Below, piece after piece: positions 46,465 to 55,191 of a stretch of 64,000 nt of DNA (position 1 is the first letter of the stretch; the number at the start of each line of letters is the position of its first letter). This DNA comes from Marinomonas piezotolerans (GTDB taxonomy: Bacteria; Pseudomonadota; Gammaproteobacteria; Pseudomonadales; Marinomonadaceae). Position numbers and translations under genes: made by a program. Below the pieces are notes generated by a model, which did no database searches, had not been told where the DNA came from, and saw only the letters and a program-made list of their open reading frames with translations. The DNA is taken from assembly GCF_003362755.1 (NCBI RefSeq), contig NZ_QKRA01000001.1:372001-436000 (forward strand). Direction: 5' to 3'.

Positions 46465-47028
46465 ATGTCGATTAAAACACTACTGCCACTTGCACTAGGT
46501 GCTTGCGTATCTTATCAAGCAAGCGCTAGCACGTTTGAAGGGTCGCTCTCAAATGAGGCGATCAAAGCAGACATAAGTATTGATCAAGGTACATATTTTC
46601 TAGATGCTGGTGGAATGTACCACACCAATGATGGTACCTATGGGTACGTTGGGGCGCACATCGAAGACAAAGATACGGCGAAAGACTATCCGTTGCAGAT
46701 TGGCTTGGGTGCTCGGTTAATTGCTGTCGACACTAAGTATGACAAAGATGGAGAAGGTCTAGCTGTGGGCTTAGGTGGTTTCTACCGCTTTACTTTCCCA
46801 AAAGCGAATCGTTTTAGTATTTATGGATCTTTGTACTATTCGCCGACAGTACTGTCATTCAGAAATATTGAGAACGTTTATCAGACTGAGGTGAGAGCAG
46901 AGTACCGCACACTACGTAATGCTCGCGTGTTTGTCCGTTACGGATTAACTCAAGTCGATTTGAGTAGCTATAACCAAGATGCTGAAATGAATAAGAGCAT
47001 TGGTTTAGGGGTAGTGACGTATTTCTAA
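46465..47028 (+). CDS. YfaZ-family outer-membrane beta-barrel protein
   Basis: The 187-residue protein has a Sec signal peptide (about 1-21, ending QASA) and alternating strands typical of an eight- to ten-stranded barrel. GGMYHTNDGTYGYVGAHIED, LAVGLGGFYRFTF and YGSLYYSPTVLSF fit the YfaZ family. It ends in VVTYF, a standard outer-membrane insertion signal. The function is not known. An AAGGA ribosome site precedes it, and a strong bidirectional terminator follows. Confidence 0.88.
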   Translation: MSIKTLLPLALGACVSYQASASTFEGSLSNEAIKADISIDQGTYFLDAGGMYHTNDGTYGYVGAHIEDKDTAKDYPLQIGLGARLIAVDTKYDKDGEGLAVGLGGFYRFTFPKANRFSIYGSLYYSPTVLSFRNIENVYQTEVRAEYRTLRNARVFVRYGLTQVDLSSYNQDAEMNKSIGLGVVTYF

Positions 47029-47050
47029 GAAGCCTTGTTCAAAGTGACAC

Positions 47051-47082
47051 AAAAAAGGTGGCATTAAAAGCCACCTTTTTTT
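47051..47082. terminator. Bidirectional intrinsic terminator between yfaZ-type gene and apt
   Basis: AAAAAAGGTGGC (47051-47062) pairs with GCCACCTTTTTT (47070-47081) around ATTAAAA. The T run on the plus strand and A run at the left make it work both ways for the convergent genes. Confidence 0.93.
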
Positions 47083-47100
47083 GTTACTTGAGTATTTTAG

Positions 47101-47643
47101 TTATTCACCTTCGAATGCGCAAAGGGCAAACACAGGTACGTCTAAATCTGATATTTTTGTGCTGCCGCCAAGGTCTGGAAGATCAATAATCGAAGCCACT
47201 TCTTTTATCGTTGCACCTTGTTGACGAAGTAGGGTCATTGCAGCAATTAACGTTCCACCGGTCGCAATAAGGTCGTCAAAGAGCAATACGTTCGCTCCTT
47301 CATTCACAGCGCCTTCTTGAATTTCAAGCTCAGCACTACCGTACTCTAAGTCATAACTCTGTGAGATGGTTTTACCTGGCAGTTTACCTTTTTTTCGAAC
47401 TAGCACTAAAGGGATGCGCAATTCGTACGCGAGGACCGATGCAATGAGGAAGCCTCGAGCATCGATGCACGCAATGTGAGTGATGTCCGAATCGATGTAT
47501 CGGTGGACATAAGCATCCACTACCATGCGCATACCTTTCGGGTTTGAGAAGATAGGCGTAATGTCGCGAAAGCTAATACCCGGCTTAGGCCAATCTTCGA
47601 CCGTTCGAATCAGCGACTTAAAATAAAAGTCATCAAAGAGCAT
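47101..47643 (-). CDS. apt: Adenine phosphoribosyltransferase
   Basis: Apt salvages adenine to AMP with PRPP. The 180-residue protein begins with the family pattern VEDWPKPGISFRDITPIF and has CIDARGFLIASVLAYEL. The PRPP-binding loop VLLFDDLIATGGTLIAAM is also clear. It follows fnr by 27 bases on the minus strand, the same hemN-fnr-apt order seen in pseudomonads, so it may be co-transcribed with the regulator. Confidence 0.97.
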   Translation of the reverse strand: MLFDDFYFKSLIRTVEDWPKPGISFRDITPIFSNPKGMRMVVDAYVHRYIDSDITHIACIDARGFLIASVLAYELRIPLVLVRKKGKLPGKTISQSYDLEYGSAELEIQEGAVNEGANVLLFDDLIATGGTLIAAMTLLRQQGATIKEVASIIDLPDLGGSTKISDLDVPVFALCAFEGE

Positions 47644-47670
47644 GAAATAAAACCTTAACTGAATGGTTAA

Positions 47671-48432
47671 TTAGACGGCTTCGATTTTAGCACATTCTTC
47701 GGCAGTGCCGATAAGTTTCTCCATTTCAGGAAGATCAACTATGGTGATTTCTTTCCCCTCAACATCGATCAATCCATTCTTTTGGAAACGTGTCATAACA
47801 CGACTAACCGTTTCGACCGCTAACCCAAGGTAGTTACCGATTTCTCCACGAGACATGGATAGTCTGAAGGACGTTGCAGAATATCCGCGTTTTTTAAACC
47901 GCTGGGAAAGGTTCAGCAAGAAAGACGCTACTTTCTCATCGGCATTCTTTTTACCCAGTAGTACCATCATTTGCTGGTCATCACAGATTTTTCGGCTCAT
48001 TAAGCGAAAGATCTGATGCTTTAGAGAGGGTATTTGAGCTGTGAGCTGTTCTAAATGAGAAAATGGAATTTCGCATACAGTGGTCGTTTCCAGAGCTTTA
48101 GCGGAGATAGGGTAGGTGTTGTTATCGATGCCACTTAACCCCAATAGCTCACTAGGACAGTAAAAGCCTGTAATCTGCTCTTCACCAGAGTTGGTAATAT
48201 TGAAAGTCTTTAGGGTACCGGTACGTACGGCAAAGACTGAGTCGAATTCTTGACCTTGACGGAACAGTAGCTCGCCTTTTTTAAGAGGGCGTTTACGTTC
48301 AATAATTTGATCTAATCGGTTAACGTCCTCATCAGCTAGCGATATTGGAAGGCACAAAGCGCTCAAACTGCAGTTTTGACATTGCGAGGTTAGTTTACTG
48401 TTAAAGCGAGTTTTTGTGTTTGAAATAGACAT
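47671..48432 (-). CDS. fnr: Fnr/Anr-type oxygen-sensing transcription regulator
   Basis: The 253-residue protein is a CRP-family regulator with a 4Fe-4S sensor. Cluster ligands are Cys18, Cys21 and Cys27 (CQNCSLSALC) and Cys120 (in ETTTVCEIPF). A cyclic-nucleotide-like domain and dimerisation helix follow, then a helix-turn-helix (RGEIGNYLGLAVETVSRVMT) with the E-x2-S-R recognition pattern of Fnr. Without oxygen it binds TTGATNNNNATCAA sites. Boxes of this kind occur before hemN and before a small secreted-protein gene in this window. It is called Anr in pseudomonads. Confidence 0.96.
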   Translation of the reverse strand: MSISNTKTRFNSKLTSQCQNCSLSALCLPISLADEDVNRLDQIIERKRPLKKGELLFRQGQEFDSVFAVRTGTLKTFNITNSGEEQITGFYCPSELLGLSGIDNNTYPISAKALETTTVCEIPFSHLEQLTAQIPSLKHQIFRLMSRKICDDQQMMVLLGKKNADEKVASFLLNLSQRFKKRGYSATSFRLSMSRGEIGNYLGLAVETVSRVMTRFQKNGLIDVEGKEITIVDLPEMEKLIGTAEECAKIEAV

Positions 48433-48464
48433 ATTACTCTCCCTGAGCTCGATCGGACTATTTG

Positions 48465-49835
48465 TTATATAACTTTTGAAAACGAGGCATTGTCATGAAT
48501 GTATTGGTCAAAGACCATGCAGACGCACCTAACCAATAATCGGCCCGCTTCAGTCACAGTCAGCACTATAGTATCTGAACCCCGTATAATTTTTATGACG
48601 CCATCTTCTTCCAGTGCTTTCAAGCACTCTAGCTCATGGCTGAAATATTGTGAAAATTTAATGTTAAAGATAGCATCGACTTGTGAGCTTTCAATCTGGT
48701 TATGACACAGCAGCTGCATAATAACAAAATGCCGAATGCGATCATCCTTATTACTGATATATCCTTTCATTATAGCGAGTTGACCATTTTCAATGCTGTT
48801 TTGATATAACGAAAGATCGGTGTGATTCTGAAAATAGGTGCCGTCAATCTGGCTGATGGCAGATACGCCAAATGCCATTAGGTCTGTATCAGCATGGGTG
48901 GTGTACCCTTGAAAGTTACGTTGTAACTGACCGTTTTGTTGAGCTTCGGATAACGTGTCTTCGGGTTTTGCAAAATGATCCATACCGATATATACGTAAC
49001 CCGCATCAGTGAGCGTTTGGATCGTATGTTTTAATAGAGTCAGTTTTTGCTCTGGCGTCGGCAAGTCTGATTCTAAAATACGCTTTTGTGGAGAAAATCT
49101 GTGCGGTAAATGCGCATAATTGAATACGGAAATACGATCTGGATTTAAGCCGATTACGTGTTTCAGGGTCTTATCGAAGCCGTCTAGAGTTTGCTTGGGC
49201 AATCCGTAAATCAGATCAAAATTTATGGATCTGTAATTTAGGCTGCGCAAATCTTCCATGACCTGTTCGACTAACTCCAGCGATTGAACTCGATGAATAG
49301 CTTGCTGAACGTCAGCATCAAAGTCTTGGATACCGAGGCTTGCTCGATTGAATCCAAGTTTAGAAAGTGTTTCTAGTTTTGAGCGACTTACTTCTCGGGG
49401 ATCGATTTCAACGCTATAGTCTTGGCTTCCATCATTAATAAGTGAGAAGTATTCTCGTATAATATCAAACAAAGTTTCTAAATTTGCTTCGCTCAGGAAT
49501 GTTGGAGTACCACCGCCAAGATGTAACTGGGTGACTGGGCGATTTTGATCAATCATCAACGCCCTCAAGCGCATTTCTTCGCCTAACAACTCCACATATT
49601 CAGAGCCTTTGTCGTACTGTTTGGTAACGATTTTGTTGCATGCGCAGTAGTAGCAAAGGTGGGCGCAAAACGGTACGTGAAAATATAAGCTCAAAGGCAG
49701 TGATGATGGAGCGAGCATCTTATCTATCAGCGATATTTTGCTGATGTCAGCAGAGAACTTAGGTGCCGTCGGATAGGAGGTATATCTCGGTCCGGCTAAG
49801 TTGTACTTTTGAATAAGGTCAGAGTTCCAGAGCAT
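48465..49835 (-). CDS. hemN: Oxygen-independent coproporphyrinogen III dehydrogenase HemN
   Basis: HemN is a radical-SAM enzyme that makes protoporphyrinogen IX from coproporphyrinogen III without oxygen, so haem supply continues under anoxia. The 456-residue protein has the cluster motif CAHLCYYC (Cys57, Cys61, Cys64, plus Cys66). It also has LHLGGGTPTFLSEANLE and the C-terminal HemN domain. The opening YTSYPTAPKF is typical of true HemN and separates it from HemW. An Fnr-like box lies 59 bases upstream, and an inverted repeat covers the expected transcription start. Confidence 0.97.
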   Translation of the reverse strand: MLWNSDLIQKYNLAGPRYTSYPTAPKFSADISKISLIDKMLAPSSLPLSLYFHVPFCAHLCYYCACNKIVTKQYDKGSEYVELLGEEMRLRALMIDQNRPVTQLHLGGGTPTFLSEANLETLFDIIREYFSLINDGSQDYSVEIDPREVSRSKLETLSKLGFNRASLGIQDFDADVQQAIHRVQSLELVEQVMEDLRSLNYRSINFDLIYGLPKQTLDGFDKTLKHVIGLNPDRISVFNYAHLPHRFSPQKRILESDLPTPEQKLTLLKHTIQTLTDAGYVYIGMDHFAKPEDTLSEAQQNGQLQRNFQGYTTHADTDLMAFGVSAISQIDGTYFQNHTDLSLYQNSIENGQLAIMKGYISNKDDRIRHFVIMQLLCHNQIESSQVDAIFNIKFSQYFSHELECLKALEEDGVIKIIRGSDTIVLTVTEAGRLLVRCVCMVFDQYIHDNASFSKVI

Positions 49836-49844
49836 TTTCTATGT

Positions 49845-49865
49845 CCTATTAGATTTTCTAATAGG
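49845..49865 (-). repeat. Perfect 9-base inverted repeat before hemN
   Basis: CCTATTAGA (49845-49853) and TCTAATAGG (49857-49865) flank three bases. One arm contains the AGGAC-type ribosome site of hemN. If the Fnr box works as a class-II site, transcription would begin around 49859, inside the repeat, so it may be a DNA operator. If transcription starts farther upstream, it would be a hairpin that hides the ribosome site. Confidence 0.6.
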
Positions 49866-49866
49866 A

Positions 49867-49907
49867 AGTTTACGCTTCTGGTGATTTCATTAGCTGATAC
49901 AGATCAA
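49867..49907 (-). promoter_or_regulatory. Fnr box and matching -10 element of hemN
   Basis: On the minus strand the site reads TTGATCTGTATCAG (49907-49894), nine of ten defined bases of TTGATNNNNATCAA. A -10-like TAAACT lies at 49872-49867. Its centre is 31 bases from the box centre, which is the geometry of Fnr-activated class-II promoters (box near -41.5). hemN is a classical Fnr/Anr target. Confidence 0.72.
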
Positions 49908-49916
49908 GATTTGAAT

Positions 49917-50591
49917 TTATCCATGTGCAGAAATGATCTGTCTTACGTATGGAATGCTGTAGATGCCGTAAAAAATGATCAAAACCCCAAAAACAAAACC
50001 CAGTCGGTAGGCTGCCCAGTATTCTTTCAATCGTTGACTGAATGCTCCCGCTAACATCATTGCTGGCATTGTCCCAGCAGCAAAGCCGGCCATGGCGCTT
50101 ACAGAGAGAGACACTGAGCCGTGCGACGATGACCAAATAACGGTGGAGTATACCAACCCACACGGTAGCCATCCCCATAATACCCCAGCCATAAATGCTT
50201 GCTTGTTTGTTCGAATAGGTATGAGTCGACGCGCCATGGGTTCTAATATACGCCAGCCAACAACGCCAATACGTTCAATTTTTAAGATCCATTTCGACGC
50301 CCCACATAGATATAGCCCCATCAATATTAAGATAATTCCTGTAACGGTACGTAGTGGGTATAATAAATCTATATAAAGCGCATCTGTTCCTAGCTGGATG
50401 CTAGCTGCCAGTGTGACCGCTAATAAAGCATATGAGCTGACGCGACCAAAGTTGTAACACGCCAAGCGCCACATGGATGGTTTACCATTCAGGCTCAATA
50501 ATGACGAAAGGCCGCCACACATGCCGATACAGTGACCTGCACCAGCGATCCCGATCAGGAGGCCGCTAAAAAACACGCTCACAGCAGTCAT
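49917..50591 (-). CDS. SafE/TauE-like membrane protein associated with cbb3 oxidase assembly
   Basis: The 224-residue protein has about six membrane spans with GHCIGMCGGLSSLL in the first and WGWLPCGLVYSTVIW in the second half. This pattern belongs to the family annotated as sulfite exporter TauE/SafE or cytochrome biogenesis-like. Such genes usually follow ccoS in proteobacteria, and a role in copper delivery or haem export for cbb3 oxidase has been suggested, not shown. It overlaps ccoS by four bases, which ties it to the ccoGHIS group. Confidence 0.85.
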   Translation of the reverse strand: MTAVSVFFSGLLIGIAGAGHCIGMCGGLSSLLSLNGKPSMWRLACYNFGRVSSYALLAVTLAASIQLGTDALYIDLLYPLRTVTGIILILMGLYLCGASKWILKIERIGVVGWRILEPMARRLIPIRTNKQAFMAGVLWGWLPCGLVYSTVIWSSSHGSVSLSVSAMAGFAAGTMPAMMLAGAFSQRLKEYWAAYRLGFVFGVLIIFYGIYSIPYVRQIISAHG

Positions 50592-50740
50592 TTAGAATGC
50601 TCATCGTCTTCAAAGAGAATGCGTTCACCTTCTCGATCTAAATCCTCAAATTGATCTCCTTTTACTGCCCAGACAAAGATGGCTCCAGCGATAGCGACGA
50701 AAATTGCTGCAATTGGAATTAGGATAAACAAGCTTTCCAT
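50588..50740 (-). CDS. ccoS: cbb3-type cytochrome oxidase assembly protein CcoS
   Basis: CcoS is a small membrane protein required for cofactor insertion into cbb3 oxidase. The 50-residue protein has the family's single span (LIPIAAIFVAIAGAIFVWAV) and the signature GDQFEDLDREGERILFED right after it. ATG 50740 is set by AGGAG six bases upstream; the open frame to 50884 is only a shadow of ccoI. It stands between ccoI and the SafE-like gene. Confidence 0.96.
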   Translation of the reverse strand: MESLFILIPIAAIFVAIAGAIFVWAVKGDQFEDLDREGERILFEDDEHSK

Positions 50741-50748
50741 TTCAACTC

Positions 50749-53130
50749 CTAGTTTCGAGATAAACGCGTAGCATTGATCACGACAATGAGCGAGCTCAGT
50801 GCCATGCCAATCGCTGCCACCCAAGGCGGCACCCAGCCCATGACGGCCAAAGGCAGTAGGGTCGTGTTGTAGCATACTGCCCATGCGAGGTTTTGCTTAA
50901 TAATTCGTTTACAGCGTTTCGCGGCCATGATGGCATTGGCTACCCCAGATAAATGGTTACTGAGCAATACTGCATCAGAATGAAGCTTTGCTAAATCAGA
51001 GCTACCTCCCATTGCCAGTGATGTTGTGGCACCAGCAAGTGCAGGGACATCATTTAGCCCGTCGCCTACCATTAGCATATTTTGGCTGGGCTGGTTCATA
51101 AGCCAGCGCCATTTTTCTTCCGGCGTGCAGCTCGTTTGATAATGGCTAAACCATTTGGTTGGTAAGATTGATTGAGCGGACATTGGTGTATCACCTGTTA
51201 GCAAGCTGACAGCAATCCCCATGCCCGTTAGTCTCTCCAGTACCTCTTTTGTCTCTGGACGAATCTGATCATGCAAGTCTACTTTAGCCAGTAAAGTGCT
51301 TGCTCGGCAAAGATAAAGCGTTAGGCCTGTGTTAGTGGCTTCAACCAACGCTGCCGGTATCTTGATGTCTTGAGATTTAATGAAGTCAGCATTGCCAAAA
51401 CAATAGGTTGCCCCCTTATGGACGCCATACACTCCTTGACTAGTAACATTTTTAATATCGCTGAATTCAAATGGAGAAATATTACCGAATGCTTTCGCGA
51501 TTGGATGATTTGAACATTGTTCGAGACCTGCAATGAGGCGAAGGATATCGGACTTTGAATATTCGTCAGTCATAAGGGTCGTATTACGGACGGTAAACTC
51601 ACCTAAAGTTAACGTCCCAGTTTTATCAAATACCACATGGTCTACTTTCGCAAGCGCCTCGATTACGTGCCCTCGCGTAATAAGAAACCCATCATTTTTC
51701 AATCGGTTTGTGACGGTTGTCAAAGCAGTGGGGGTTGCCAACGACAGCGCACAAGGACAGGTGACAACCAATACGCTAACCATGATCCAATAGGCCTCAG
51801 GTTCGCCTTGCATCGCCCAAAAAAAGTAGGTTGCTGCGGCAATAACGAGTACCGCGATAACAAAATAGTGGGCTACTTTATCGGCTAGTAAAGCAATGGC
51901 TGGCTTTTCGGTTAATGCTCGGTCGGTAATGCGAGAAATCGCGGCAGCTTTTGTGTTTTGCCCTAATTGTGTGACTTCCAATAGGGCTGTCTGGTCAATA
52001 TTTGTTGTACTCGCACTAATGTTATCCCCCAAATATTTGATAACAGGATTATATTCACCTGTTAAGCTGGATTCGTCTACGGCAGTCAAAGTGCTTTTAA
52101 GAGTGCCGTCTGCGGGGAATATCTGCCCAGGATCCACCTTTACCGTATCTCCTAAAGCTAGGTCTCGCTGGGCTATTTGCATGCTTTCGCTATTTCTAAT
52201 CACTGTTATTGCTGTTAATGCGTCGTCCGTATTAATGAGCGATTGATTTGAACGCGCTACGGTTTCTAAAAAACGGCCTAGCAGTAAGAAAAAAATGAAC
52301 ATGGTTACTGAATCAAAATAGACATGTCCTGTTTGGGTTATAAGTGCGGCGGTACTTGATACGTAGGCTAGACCTATGCCAATCGAGACGGGTAGGTCCA
52401 TGGTAAAGTGACGGTTCTTTAGGTCTCTTAGGGCGCCGCGATAAAAGGGGAGTCCTGCATAAAGGGCAACGGGTGTAGCGAAGATGAAGCTGACCCACCG
52501 AAGCAATTGTCGATAAATATCGTCCATCCCATCCATATCACCGGCATACATTGCAATTGAACTCATCATGACCTGCATCATACCTACACCCGCTACACCT
52601 AAGCGGATAATTGCCTTTTGCTTTTCTTTGCGTTGGTGCAGGTCTTGCTCGCCTGGGAGGTATGGTTGTGCTGAATAACCGATGGCTAATAGTGTTTGAG
52701 CTATGCTAAGAGGTGATTGTAACGGTGATTTCCATGTAACAGTCGCGATCTGCGAACTAACATTGACGAAGGCGCTGTTTACACCTTCTAGTGACGAAAG
52801 TCGTTTTTCAATAAGCCATGCGCATGCTGAGCAGGTAATACCAGTGATCGCAAATTGCATGGTATGCGCGTCATTTTCTGAATGTACATAGCGTGCATAA
52901 TTGCTTGGATCAGAAAGAAGCTCGAATGCGCCGATATTGTCATCAGACGGTCGAGTTGCTCGTTGGTTTTGTCTTTTCTCGTAATACTTTTCAAGATCTG
53001 CATCGTGAATGCAGGTTGCTATTGCTTGGCAACCATAGCAGCAAAATGACTGGCTTTGGTGTTTGATATCAGCGGTTATAGACAGTCCAGAAGGAATCGC
53101 ATCACCACAATGAAAGCACGAGCTTGTCAT
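50749..53130 (-). CDS. ccoI: Copper-transporting P1B-type ATPase CcoI (FixI)
   Basis: CcoI pumps copper out of the cytoplasm to feed the cbb3 oxidase. The 793-residue protein has an N-terminal cysteine cluster (CFHCGDAIP, FCCYGCQA) and a heavy-metal domain (GITCSACAWLIE). The CPC membrane motif is in VTCPCALSLATPTAL, the phosphorylation site is DKTGT, and the hinge VGDGLNDVPALAG is present. The long N-terminal cluster and cco context separate it from ordinary copper-efflux CopA. It overlaps ccoH by four bases. Confidence 0.97.
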   Translation of the reverse strand: MTSSCFHCGDAIPSGLSITADIKHQSQSFCCYGCQAIATCIHDADLEKYYEKRQNQRATRPSDDNIGAFELLSDPSNYARYVHSENDAHTMQFAITGITCSACAWLIEKRLSSLEGVNSAFVNVSSQIATVTWKSPLQSPLSIAQTLLAIGYSAQPYLPGEQDLHQRKEKQKAIIRLGVAGVGMMQVMMSSIAMYAGDMDGMDDIYRQLLRWVSFIFATPVALYAGLPFYRGALRDLKNRHFTMDLPVSIGIGLAYVSSTAALITQTGHVYFDSVTMFIFFLLLGRFLETVARSNQSLINTDDALTAITVIRNSESMQIAQRDLALGDTVKVDPGQIFPADGTLKSTLTAVDESSLTGEYNPVIKYLGDNISASTTNIDQTALLEVTQLGQNTKAAAISRITDRALTEKPAIALLADKVAHYFVIAVLVIAAATYFFWAMQGEPEAYWIMVSVLVVTCPCALSLATPTALTTVTNRLKNDGFLITRGHVIEALAKVDHVVFDKTGTLTLGEFTVRNTTLMTDEYSKSDILRLIAGLEQCSNHPIAKAFGNISPFEFSDIKNVTSQGVYGVHKGATYCFGNADFIKSQDIKIPAALVEATNTGLTLYLCRASTLLAKVDLHDQIRPETKEVLERLTGMGIAVSLLTGDTPMSAQSILPTKWFSHYQTSCTPEEKWRWLMNQPSQNMLMVGDGLNDVPALAGATTSLAMGGSSDLAKLHSDAVLLSNHLSGVANAIMAAKRCKRIIKQNLAWAVCYNTTLLPLAVMGWVPPWVAAIGMALSSLIVVINATRLSRN

Positions 53131-53660
53131 AGATTAAAGTCGAGTTTGCTATGAATATTTGTGTTGATTCGGCCGTTAAGCTGCCAAAGATTATTAGACT
53201 CTAGGTAGATGTTCCAAATTCCTGTCAATGGCTTCTCTAAGTTGGCCCGATATTGGTCCGCCTGTATTCGGATGAACGTGACAGAAAAATCATATTTAGA
53301 TAAGGCTGCATGTGCAAATAATGCAGTGAGAGTCGGAGCCTTTACGTTGCGAGTAGCTAAAATTAGCTCTCCCGTGAGATTGTCTAGTGTCAGATGAGCT
53401 TCTATACCTAGATCTTTTGCTGCATCACGCATGGTAATGACTTGGTTAATGGCCAACCCTTCTTTGTAGTAATCATCTTTTACCAAGTCACTTGATGAGT
53501 GTAGTGAGGCATAAAGCTGAATCATCCCCACAATAATAGACGAGGCAGGAATCGAAATGATGAACCATGGCCAAAATTGCTTGTACCAAACCGTCGTTGA
53601 AGCTGATGAGTAAGTTGACACGATGTGCTCCGAATAAGTAGTTCGCAATGAGTTTATCAT
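53127..53660 (-). CDS. ccoH: FixH/CcoH family protein
   Basis: CcoH (FixH) is a single-span membrane protein that stabilises the cbb3 complex during assembly. The 177-residue protein has a span at about 30-48 (WPWFIISIPASSIIVGMIQL). It then has the family signature LVKDDYYKEGLAIN and a periplasmic beta-rich domain with LTGELILATRNV. It sits between ccoG (13 bases upstream) and ccoI in the usual order. Copper or ligand sites are not evident. Confidence 0.94.
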   Translation of the reverse strand: MINSLRTTYSEHIVSTYSSASTTVWYKQFWPWFIISIPASSIIVGMIQLYASLHSSSDLVKDDYYKEGLAINQVITMRDAAKDLGIEAHLTLDNLTGELILATRNVKAPTLTALFAHAALSKYDFSVTFIRIQADQYRANLEKPLTGIWNIYLESNNLWQLNGRINTNIHSKLDFNL

Positions 53661-53673
53661 CGCGAACTATAAA

Positions 53674-55083
53674 TTATTTTGATATAGGACCAATAAAGCG
53701 GCTTTCTGTAATCTTTTCTAGCACGTAGTTTTGGTCGATTGAACGAACTTTAAAGTAGATCGTATTGTTCTGTTGAATCATCGAAGTAGGCGGCACTTGG
53801 ATCGAGAAAGGTATCGAGCGGACCTCACCAGCTCGAACGTTAACTGTTTTACGGCCAATCATTGTCATGTTCTTAAGCCCAGAAACAGACAACTCAAAGG
53901 TGTGCATGGCCTGATCCATGTTGATGACCTTCACGGTGTAGATGTTTTCAATCATGCCGCTAGGCGTTTCATTATAGAGGCGATTGCGGTCACGTATTAC
54001 ATCTAGGCCTAAAGCTTCTCTGTCACCTGCGAACGTGAAGAAAGCCCCGATCACGATCAGCATCGCTAAAGCGTATCCGAGCGCCTTTGGTCGCAAGATA
54101 TGGGAGCGTTTACCTTCCAGCCGTTGTTCTGTTGTGTAGCTAATAAGCCCTTTTTCGTACCCCATTTTGTCCATGATCGAATCGCATGCATCGACACAAA
54201 GCGCGCACCCTATGCATTGATATTGCAAGCCATCACGTATATCAATTCCGGCAGGGCATACATGCACGCACAGGCTACAGTCTATACAATCTCCCAAGCC
54301 CTGACTTTTAGGGTCAACATTACGCTTACGAGCACCTCGCTTTTCCCCTCGGTTGTAGTCGTATGAGATAACTAACGTATCAGGATCAAACATTACGGCC
54401 TGAAACCGGGCGTAGGGGCACATGTAAGTACAAACCTGCTCACGCATCCAACCAGCAAAGAGGTAAGTGGCCCCCGTAAAGAATGCAATCCAAAAGTACG
54501 CCCAAGGGTGTGCGGACAATGTAAATATGTCGACAACTAAATCTCGCACAGGCGTAAAGTAGCCGACAAAAGTAACTCCTGTAAGCCACGCGAATGCAAT
54601 CCATAGTGCATGTTTGGCAAATTTTTTACGAAACTTTGTCCAGGTCAGCTCTGAATTATCGAGCTTGATACGTTGGTTGCGTGAGCCCTCGGTTTTCTCT
54701 TCAATCCACATGTACACCATTGTCCAAACTGTTTGAGGACACGTGTAGCCACACCATACTCGGCCAAACAAGGTTGTTACAAAAAATAGGCCAAAGGCGC
54801 AGATGATGAGAATCCAAGCGAGTAAAAAGAAGTCTTGCGGGAAGAAAGTGATGCCAAAAATGTGGAATTGTCGAGTAGGGAGATCAAATAGCACTCCTTG
54901 GCGGTCATGCCAGCTCATCCAAGGTGTTAAAAAATATCCCAGCATCAGAACCCAAAGAGTACGGACACGTATTTTTTGAAAAAAGCCAGATATAGCGCGG
55001 GTGTAAATCTTTTTACGCTTCTCATAGAGATCATATTCGATGATTTCAGGGGTGACATCTTTCACTGGAATTTTATCATTCAT
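53674..55083 (-). CDS. ccoG: CcoG (FixG/RdxA) iron-sulfur membrane protein
   Basis: The 469-residue CcoG is a cupric reductase in cbb3 assembly. It has about five spans and two 4Fe-4S ferredoxin-type clusters in CIDCSLCVHVCPAGID and CIGCALCVDACDSIM. A further CGYTCPQTVWT and the EQVCTYMCPYARFQ motif belong to the conserved polyferredoxin core. A C-terminal Ig-like domain begins near residue 370. It is the first gene of the ccoGHIS unit and is separated from ccoP by a terminator. The best upstream Fnr-like site (CTGATCACAATAAG near 55093-55106) is too weak to claim. Confidence 0.96.
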   Translation of the reverse strand: MNDKIPVKDVTPEIIEYDLYEKRKKIYTRAISGFFQKIRVRTLWVLMLGYFLTPWMSWHDRQGVLFDLPTRQFHIFGITFFPQDFFLLAWILIICAFGLFFVTTLFGRVWCGYTCPQTVWTMVYMWIEEKTEGSRNQRIKLDNSELTWTKFRKKFAKHALWIAFAWLTGVTFVGYFTPVRDLVVDIFTLSAHPWAYFWIAFFTGATYLFAGWMREQVCTYMCPYARFQAVMFDPDTLVISYDYNRGEKRGARKRNVDPKSQGLGDCIDCSLCVHVCPAGIDIRDGLQYQCIGCALCVDACDSIMDKMGYEKGLISYTTEQRLEGKRSHILRPKALGYALAMLIVIGAFFTFAGDREALGLDVIRDRNRLYNETPSGMIENIYTVKVINMDQAMHTFELSVSGLKNMTMIGRKTVNVRAGEVRSIPFSIQVPPTSMIQQNNTIYFKVRSIDQNYVLEKITESRFIGPISK

Positions 55084-55142
55084 ACTGCCTTCCTTATTGT
55101 GATCAGGCTGTTTTGCTGCGAGCTATGTTACCGCCATTCCAC

Positions 55143-55175
55143 AAAAAAGGGTGTGCCACTTTGGCACACCCTTTT
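55143..55175 (-). terminator. Intrinsic terminator of ccoNOQP
   Basis: On the minus strand AAAAGGGTGTGCC (55175-55163) pairs perfectly with GGCACACCCTTTT (55157-55145) around AAAGT and runs on into TT. It lies between ccoP and ccoG, so ccoGHIS needs its own promoter or read-through. Confidence 0.93.
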
Positions 55176-55191
55176 GATACACATCAGCGAA

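Noticed and set aside
55093..55106. Weak Fnr-like site before ccoG
   Set aside because: CTGATCACAATAAG matches only seven of ten defined bases, too few to claim without a matrix score.
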